DNA of 64,000 nt from Clostridiaceae bacterium (GTDB lineage Bacteria > Bacillota > Clostridia > Oscillospirales > Acutalibacteraceae), in the NCBI GenBank assembly GCA_016287385.1, contig JAEEWM010000015.1, positions 1 through 64,000 of the forward strand. Direction: 5' to 3'. Positions 59,028 to 64,000 of the stretch are shown here, piece by piece (position 1 is the stretch's first letter; each line of letters starts with the position of its first letter). The notes beneath the pieces were generated by a model. It made no database searches. It saw only the letters and a program-made list of their open reading frames with translations, and had not been told where the DNA came from. Both the position numbers and the translations under genes were made by a program.

Positions 59028-59879
59028 CTATTTTGAGTACAAACTGTGGATTTCGCGACGTATATCTGATACACGGTATTCTCCGTTAAACGTGTTTGTC
59101 AGGCTCTCGCTGTAATATATCGCCCCGTAATAATCAAGTATTCTCGGATTCTTTTTCATAAACAGTTCTATTATAATGCCGAAAAATCTTGATTTCGGTT
59201 TGTTCGGATATATCGCGCGGCATATATCAAAGGCGGAGAATCTGCCTTCGTCGGGGCAGAGTATTCCGGCATATTCCGAAGCGATCGAAAGGTAAATCAG
59301 TTCACACAGGTTATCCGAGTGAATAAAACTTTTGTAGTTGTGTGTAAAGGTTTTCGGAATAAAGGGGTATTTATCGGCGAGGTATTTATACTGGTCGATG
59401 TATTCGGTTTTTTCGCTGTCAAATATACTCGGGACCCGTATGATGCAGACCTTAAAATCTTCACTTCGCAGAGAGGTAAGATACTCTTCGGCTTTAAGTT
59501 TGCTTTTTCCGTATTCGCTTTTTGGCATACAGGGAGTGTTTTCATTCACGGTTCCGTTTTTCGAGTCAATACTCTGCTCTAAACCGTATACCGCCATTGA
59601 ACTGATGAAAATAAATTGCTTTACTCCATTTGATTTGGCCAGCGTTGCCAGTTCTTTTGTCAGCTCATAATTGATTTTTTCGTAATCCTCTTCACTTTTT
59701 GCGTTTTGCGGGGTGACGCCCGCCATATGAACTATACCGAAAGTGTCGGAAAAATCATAATTCTGCCAGTCTCCGCGAAGACTTAACTGCGTAACGCTTA
59801 TATCGGGCTTGGCACTTAACCGGTCCGCGGTTTTACACGACAGTTTACCCTTTGCGCCGGTAACGATAATTCTATGCAT
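59028..59879 (-). CDS. NAD-dependent epimerase/dehydratase family protein
   Basis: 283 residues from the ATG at 59879 (a TTG two codons earlier is possible). SDR fold with VTGAKGKLSCKTA in place of the usual GxxGxxG (the last Gly is Ser), VHMAGVTP, FISSMAVYG and the catalytic YGKSK. It may reduce or epimerise a nucleotide sugar. The changed cofactor loop makes its activity less certain than for the protein at 51978. Confidence 0.82.
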   Translation of the reverse strand: MHRIIVTGAKGKLSCKTADRLSAKPDISVTQLSLRGDWQNYDFSDTFGIVHMAGVTPQNAKSEEDYEKINYELTKELATLAKSNGVKQFIFISSMAVYGLEQSIDSKNGTVNENTPCMPKSEYGKSKLKAEEYLTSLRSEDFKVCIIRVPSIFDSEKTEYIDQYKYLADKYPFIPKTFTHNYKSFIHSDNLCELIYLSIASEYAGILCPDEGRFSAFDICRAIYPNKPKSRFFGIIIELFMKKNPRILDYYGAIYYSESLTNTFNGEYRVSDIRREIHSLYSK

Positions 59880-59887
59880 CTGCAATT

Positions 59888-61159
59888 TTACCTTTCTTCC
59901 AGTATGCTCTCATATATTTGAAGCATTTGCTCAAATACGTTACTGTTTTCGTGAAGCTTTATCATTTCTTCGCGGGCGGCTTTTGAAAGCTTTTGCGCAA
60001 GATCATCATCCTCAAATATTTTTTCAACCCATTTTGCCGCGGCGCCGTATTCTTCAAATTTGTACAGAAATCCGTTTTCGCCGTGCCGCACGTATTCGGG
60101 CACGCCCCCTACGGCGGAAGCAACGTCCGGAACGCCCACAATCATGGCTTCTTTAAGCGAACTCGAATGGTTTTCAATGGAAGAGCACAACACAAAAACG
60201 TGGGCTTTTGTATACTGCTCGGCAAGCTTTTCCTGAGAAAGCGACCCTAACCACACGACATTCTTTTCTATTCCGAGCGATTTAATGAGATTTTCAATGT
60301 ATTTCGAATAACCGCGTTTTCTGATCACGTCGGTAAACGAACCGCCGCAAACAACTTTTGCACCCGGCACATAAAGCCTAATATCAGGATACCTTTCTTT
60401 AAGTAATGCTACCGCGCGAAGTAACATGTGGAGTCCTTTAAGCGGATAACCGGAGGCGTTACAGATTATGGAATGTCTTTCGCAGTTTTTAATATCCCAT
60501 TTCTTTTGGGCAAACGTTTCGTTTATGCTAAGCGGGCATCTGTAAACCCGGATACCGGGGGATATTTTACGGATGCTTTCCTCGCACCAGTCGTTTTCAC
60601 ATATTATTCTTCCGGCGAGTGCGAATTCTTTTACTTCTCTTTCGGACGCTTTTATGTATTTCTTTTGCTGATCGAGTACATTGTCATGTTTAAGAATATC
60701 ACGTGGAGTAATACTTCTTTTGATTTCGCGTGCGGTCATACCGGCGAGATAGTTTTGTGCTATTGAACCCAAATAGCCCTGCATATATATTACGGATGGA
60801 ATTTTTAAGGTATCGGCCGCTTTAAGGGCGCAAAATCCGTGTGCAAATTCGGTGCCCCAGACCTGAATAAGATCAGGTCTTTCAGCACTTATCAGGTCTT
60901 TCCAGGCGGCAAGATTTGAGGGCTTGTTTTCACTGTAACAGATCGGGACGTTGTCAGGTACGGCGTAAAAGGTCACGCCTGCGTTTTCATAGCGCAGAGT
61001 TTTCTGAATTTTGGCGCTTGTTGCCACGACAAGGTCAAACCCGCCGTGCTTTCGGTAATCGGATAGCAGAGCGTCCATCCAAAGCCCGTTTGCGCGGCTG
61101 CCGTAAAGTTTTTCACCCAAAATGTCAATGGGCGTGTTAACTATCCAAAGAATCTTCAT
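59888..61159 (-). CDS. Family 4 glycosyltransferase
   Basis: 423 residues from the ATG at 61159, with GAGGA five bases before it. N-terminal MKILWIVNTPIDILGEKLYG; donor domain with SSIENHSSSLKEAMIVGVP (EX7E-like) and ASAVGGVPEYVRHGENGFLY. Its first 23 bases overlap the end of the Wzy-like gene. Confidence 0.92.
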   Translation of the reverse strand: MKILWIVNTPIDILGEKLYGSRANGLWMDALLSDYRKHGGFDLVVATSAKIQKTLRYENAGVTFYAVPDNVPICYSENKPSNLAAWKDLISAERPDLIQVWGTEFAHGFCALKAADTLKIPSVIYMQGYLGSIAQNYLAGMTAREIKRSITPRDILKHDNVLDQQKKYIKASEREVKEFALAGRIICENDWCEESIRKISPGIRVYRCPLSINETFAQKKWDIKNCERHSIICNASGYPLKGLHMLLRAVALLKERYPDIRLYVPGAKVVCGGSFTDVIRKRGYSKYIENLIKSLGIEKNVVWLGSLSQEKLAEQYTKAHVFVLCSSIENHSSSLKEAMIVGVPDVASAVGGVPEYVRHGENGFLYKFEEYGAAAKWVEKIFEDDDLAQKLSKAAREEMIKLHENSNVFEQMLQIYESILEER

Positions 61160-62363
61160 AAATGTCCTCACTGTTAGTTTTATAAATAGCGGATAGTATA
61201 ATCGGAATAAAGAAAGCAATAACGTTCAGCCACATACCGGTGTTTACTGATGATAGAATAATAGCCTGAGCAAACGCCCAAATAATATAACCGTAACCAT
61301 CCTGATTATCAAAAAGTTTAAAGAAATATCTGTAAATGTTTCTATATGAGAGCACCAGAGCTGCACCGCCGATGATTCCGTAATTGCAAAGTGTATCCAG
61401 TATGAAAGAATGTCCGCCGGGCAAAAGTTCACCGCCTAATATTCTGCCGAAAAACGGGCTTTTTAAGAAACCTGATATCGATTTCATATATAGATTTATA
61501 CGTTGGTCATCATAACTTTCGAGCCCGACAGAGCCGTTCGCCAAAGCGGTTATACGTGAGGAGAGTATATCACTATTTAATAATTCGGCAAGCCATAGGA
61601 GAAATTTTGAGAATAACGGCCACATTATAATTAACGCCAAAAAGAAGCCTACGCCGAACAGTAACAGTCGCTTTGAAGATGTCCTCTTTCCCATAAAATA
61701 CAGGAGTGAGGTAAGCATTATTAAAATCAGAGCTGTTGTGTATTCTGAAAGTATAACCAGCGAAAAAAGCATTATAACGCCGCCCCAAAACAGAATCGGA
61801 TGAATTTTTTTCGTTTTGTAAGCGAGTATCAGTATAGGATATAGCAATACCGAAGTGTAAACAAAATCATAACCGCCTATATTTCGCCATGTATATTTGA
61901 TCAGATCCGTATCATTCACAGAAGATATCGTTGCAAGCGTTCTTGAGGCAGAAGGAAACTCTATAAGTCCGATCATCGTGGTAATTGTCGTTAATATGGT
62001 GGCAATTATTATTGTTGCAGTAAAAATCTTTATGTTTTCGGGTCTGTATCCGAGAAAATAGTAGCCCAAAAAAACGGGCATTACAAGGAGTATGCTTTGA
62101 TAGCCCCACAGCAACACAGAGCCACCGCGCACCGTAAAGGAGCATAAAATATAGAACAGTATTGGAGCCGACATATAAATCATCAAAGAAAATCTTCTCA
62201 TACCGCCGGCAAATATTACGAATGTCAGAAGAAAAACAGTAAGCAGCATATAAGCGTACGTCGTGATGTACGTACTTATGAAAACAGACACTATCGGCAT
62301 TGTCATGTACATTATTACGATAATTGTCGCCAATGTAACCGGATTAAGGGCCTTTCTTGTCAT
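61137..62363 (-). CDS. Wzy/O-antigen polymerase- or ligase-like membrane protein
   Basis: 408 residues with about ten to twelve membrane helices. A long outer loop near residues 265-320 ends in GGHSFILDTLCNYGIIGG, similar to the H-(S/N)-x2-L-x6-G motif of the O-antigen ligase/polymerase family. Such proteins join lipid-linked repeat units or move a finished glycan to its acceptor. It overlaps its neighbours on both sides. Which of the two reactions it does cannot be told. Confidence 0.85.
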   Translation of the reverse strand: MTRKALNPVTLATIIVIMYMTMPIVSVFISTYITTYAYMLLTVFLLTFVIFAGGMRRFSLMIYMSAPILFYILCSFTVRGGSVLLWGYQSILLVMPVFLGYYFLGYRPENIKIFTATIIIATILTTITTMIGLIEFPSASRTLATISSVNDTDLIKYTWRNIGGYDFVYTSVLLYPILILAYKTKKIHPILFWGGVIMLFSLVILSEYTTALILIMLTSLLYFMGKRTSSKRLLLFGVGFFLALIIMWPLFSKFLLWLAELLNSDILSSRITALANGSVGLESYDDQRINLYMKSISGFLKSPFFGRILGGELLPGGHSFILDTLCNYGIIGGAALVLSYRNIYRYFFKLFDNQDGYGYIIWAFAQAIILSSVNTGMWLNVIAFFIPIILSAIYKTNSEDIYEDSLDS

Positions 62364-63535
62364 CTTTTAACTTCTTTCATTAAAAAATCAATAATACGTT
62401 TTGCCTGTATGACGTTCGATTTGTGTTCGAGCACAAATCTGCGCGCCGCTTGACCTTTCTTGCCGCGCTCATCGGCGGTAAGGGAGAAGATCTCTCTTAA
62501 AGCGTCCGAAACGCCCATGGGTGTTTCATCCTCGAGCAGATATACGTAAGGGTAATACTCTTTAGGCATACCGGGAAGCTTGGTTGTAAGCACTGGTGTG
62601 CCCGACACCATATATTCCATGTTTTTTGAAGGAAACGAATACTTAGTGTACTCCGGCGCGGCGGGACGCGGGTTTACGAGCAGCGCCGCCGACTGTTCGG
62701 CTTTTACTACCTCGCTGTTGTCGCAAACGCCCATATATTTTACGCTTGAATACTTTTTTTCGGTTTCTTTTACCTTTTCCGCGTAGTCGCCGTCGCCGTA
62801 AACGCGCAGTTCGGCGTTGTCAAGATTTGAAAGCAGAAAACCTTCAACCAGATTTTCAATGCCGTAAATCCTGTTAACGCTTCCCGCGTATACAACGACC
62901 TTCTTACCGCTTAATTGTTCTTCTTTTTTATCCGCTTCGGCTTCACCGAGTGCGGAATCCACGTGCCCTTCAAGCACAACAAACGGTTTCGCCTTGAGGT
63001 TTATGCGGGCGTTCATTTGCTCCGTCAGTATTATAAAACCGTCAACCGATTTGAAAAAGCGGTTGTTTATGCGCCGCGTGATACCGCTTTGCGACATCAT
63101 ATCCGGCAGGTCGGTGACTATTGTTGCGACCGGTATTTTTTTCAGTTTGCCGGCCAGCATCATACCGTAGGCGTTTGCAACGTTCAGGCAGTCGCAGACT
63201 ATAAAGGTGTCCGGCTTTCTTTTTGTAAACAGCACGCCGAAAAAAGAACCGAAAAAAACCGTAAGACGTTTTAACAGAGGCAGGTTTACGGTGCTGATAT
63301 AATGAAAACAAACGTTGTTTTCGGTTTCGTCTTTTATACGGATTAAGGTTTTTTTTGTTAGTGTTCTGTTTACGGGTAATGCGGAAAAGCAGTTTACGTC
63401 GGAGCTATTTGCGGCAAGACCTTTTAACAAAAGTCCATGGTATTTCTGCACCGCATAACCGGAAGTGGCTTTATTCTTTAACAGAGCATCCCACGCGTTT
63501 TTACCGCAACAGGAACTCCCGTAGAGAATTTGCAT
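62360..63535 (-). CDS. Family 4 glycosyltransferase
   Basis: 391 residues. Starts MQILYGSSCCGKNAWDALL, with the donor-domain segments VVVYAGSVNRIYGIENLVEG, SFPSKNMEYMVSGTPVLTTK (EX7E region is weak) and a C-terminal helix. Its G+C content is closer to the chromosome than that of the genes after it. Confidence 0.88.
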   Translation of the reverse strand: MQILYGSSCCGKNAWDALLKNKATSGYAVQKYHGLLLKGLAANSSDVNCFSALPVNRTLTKKTLIRIKDETENNVCFHYISTVNLPLLKRLTVFFGSFFGVLFTKRKPDTFIVCDCLNVANAYGMMLAGKLKKIPVATIVTDLPDMMSQSGITRRINNRFFKSVDGFIILTEQMNARINLKAKPFVVLEGHVDSALGEAEADKKEEQLSGKKVVVYAGSVNRIYGIENLVEGFLLSNLDNAELRVYGDGDYAEKVKETEKKYSSVKYMGVCDNSEVVKAEQSAALLVNPRPAAPEYTKYSFPSKNMEYMVSGTPVLTTKLPGMPKEYYPYVYLLEDETPMGVSDALREIFSLTADERGKKGQAARRFVLEHKSNVIQAKRIIDFLMKEVKR

Positions 63536-63565
63536 ACCTGATACCTCTCAGCCCAATGCTTTTGA

Positions 63566-64000
63566 TTATAGTCTCCAATAACTCAAATCTGATTTTTCAA
63601 GATCTTTGACACAATAAAGTCCTTTAACGTCAACGAGAACTTTTTGCGCATCGTCAAGCGAACTGCTATAAAGCTTTTTAACGTCGTCCAAATCAAGCGC
63701 TTTGAATTCGTTATGCGCGACAGCAACGATAATGCAATCAACATCCTTGATATCCGCAAGGGGTGTTAGTGTAACACCGTATTCGTTCATAGCATCACGC
63801 TCACTTGCCCACGGGTCGGCGATAACGGGATCGATACCGTACTCTTTCAATCTCTCAATGATATCTGCAACTTTGCTGTTTCTCGTATCCGGGCAGTTTT
63901 CCTTGAAAGTGAGTCCTAAAATTGCAACTCTTGATTTTTTCGGAGCCTGTCCCGCTTCAATCATCTTTTTTATGGCAGCGTCCGCAATGAATCTACCCAT
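63566..64000 (-). CDS. Nucleotide-sugar dehydrogenase, C-terminal part (gene runs off the right edge)
   Basis: 144 residues are in the window; the frame is open to the edge, so the NAD-binding and catalytic domains lie outside. Seen: GRFIADAAIKKMIEAG, ILGLTFKENCPDTRNSKVAD and the C-terminal UDP-binding Rossmann fold ending LSYWRL. The phrase LTFKENCPDTRNSKV is typical of the UDP-N-acetylglucosamine/galactosamine 6-dehydrogenase branch (TviB/WbpA-like) rather than UDP-glucose dehydrogenase. It would supply a uronic acid to the locus. Confidence 0.88.
   Translation of the reverse strand: MGRFIADAAIKKMIEAGQAPKKSRVAILGLTFKENCPDTRNSKVADIIERLKEYGIDPVIADPWASERDAMNEYGVTLTPLADIKDVDCIIVAVAHNEFKALDLDDVKKLYSSSLDDAQKVLVDVKGLYCVKDLEKSDLSYWRL

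Noticed and set aside
1..64000. CRISPR array, prophage, integrative element or complete IS
   Set aside because: No regularly spaced direct repeats, no phage structural or integrase genes and no insertion-sequence ends were seen. The only mobile-element gene is the broken RAYT.

Overview
The window looks like a chromosomal segment from an uncultured, endospore-forming Clostridia-type Firmicute, probably an Oscillospiraceae/Ruminococcaceae-like gut or rumen bacterium. This is inferred from gene content, not from a database search. Sporulation genes are present (spoIID, spoIIE, sleB and a SpoIVFB-like M50 protease). So are Gram-positive RNA controls (a T-box before pheS, a THF riboswitch before folT, an L10 leader before rplJ), an IreB homologue, a two-repeat dockerin tail, and clear TTGACA/TATAAT promoters with AGGAGG-type ribosome sites.

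Layout. 1-1,000: the C-terminal end of a dockerin protein, then a REP-associated transposase (RAYT) broken by one in-frame stop, with three copies of a 25-bp palindrome in or beside it. 1.0-4.4 kb: SPFH protein and unknown partner, rsmA, and a divergent SLOG / ribbon-helix-helix pair. 4.4-8.4 kb: T-box, pheST, ireB. 8.5-15.0 kb: a tight operon murI-DUF1934-argS-lipoprotein-lon-engB. 15.0-17.3 kb: RluA-type pseudouridine synthase and AGCS symporter. 17.3-17.8 kb: tRNA-Arg(ACG) between a tandem hairpin repeat and a duplicated block carrying inverted copies of the tRNA 3' half. 17.8-27.6 kb: M50 protease, rplJL, spoIID, a membrane protein, murA, walJ-rlmH, sleB, spoIIE. 27.7-31.2 kb: SbcCD/YhaON-like pair. 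31.2-42.1 kb: YfhO protein, YfbR-like nucleotidase, a ManA-like protein without its metal ligands, folT-folC under a THF riboswitch, Nudix hydrolase, M14 peptidase, and a glmM-LbH-nagB operon whose promoter lies between two matching palindromes. 42.3-47.5 kb: a large zinc-ribbon membrane protein and a three-gene ABC-2 exporter.

47.6-64.0 kb: one long minus-strand surface-polysaccharide locus whose start lies beyond the right edge. In transcription order it holds a nucleotide-sugar dehydrogenase (5' end missing), a glycosyltransferase, a Wzy/ligase-like protein, further glycosyltransferases, two NAD-dependent epimerases, an acyltransferase, a Wzm/Wzt-type ABC exporter with a C-terminal cargo domain, and a CapE-type dehydratase. 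The middle of the locus is visibly richer in A+T than the flanks, which suggests exchange by horizontal transfer.

Most genes are ordinary housekeeping genes. No complete defence system, prophage or CRISPR array is visible. The observations most worth a second look are the metal-ligand-free ManA homologue, the paired operators at glmM, the palindromes inside the transposase gene, the inverted tRNA fragments, and the mix of polymerase-type and ABC-type features in the polysaccharide locus.
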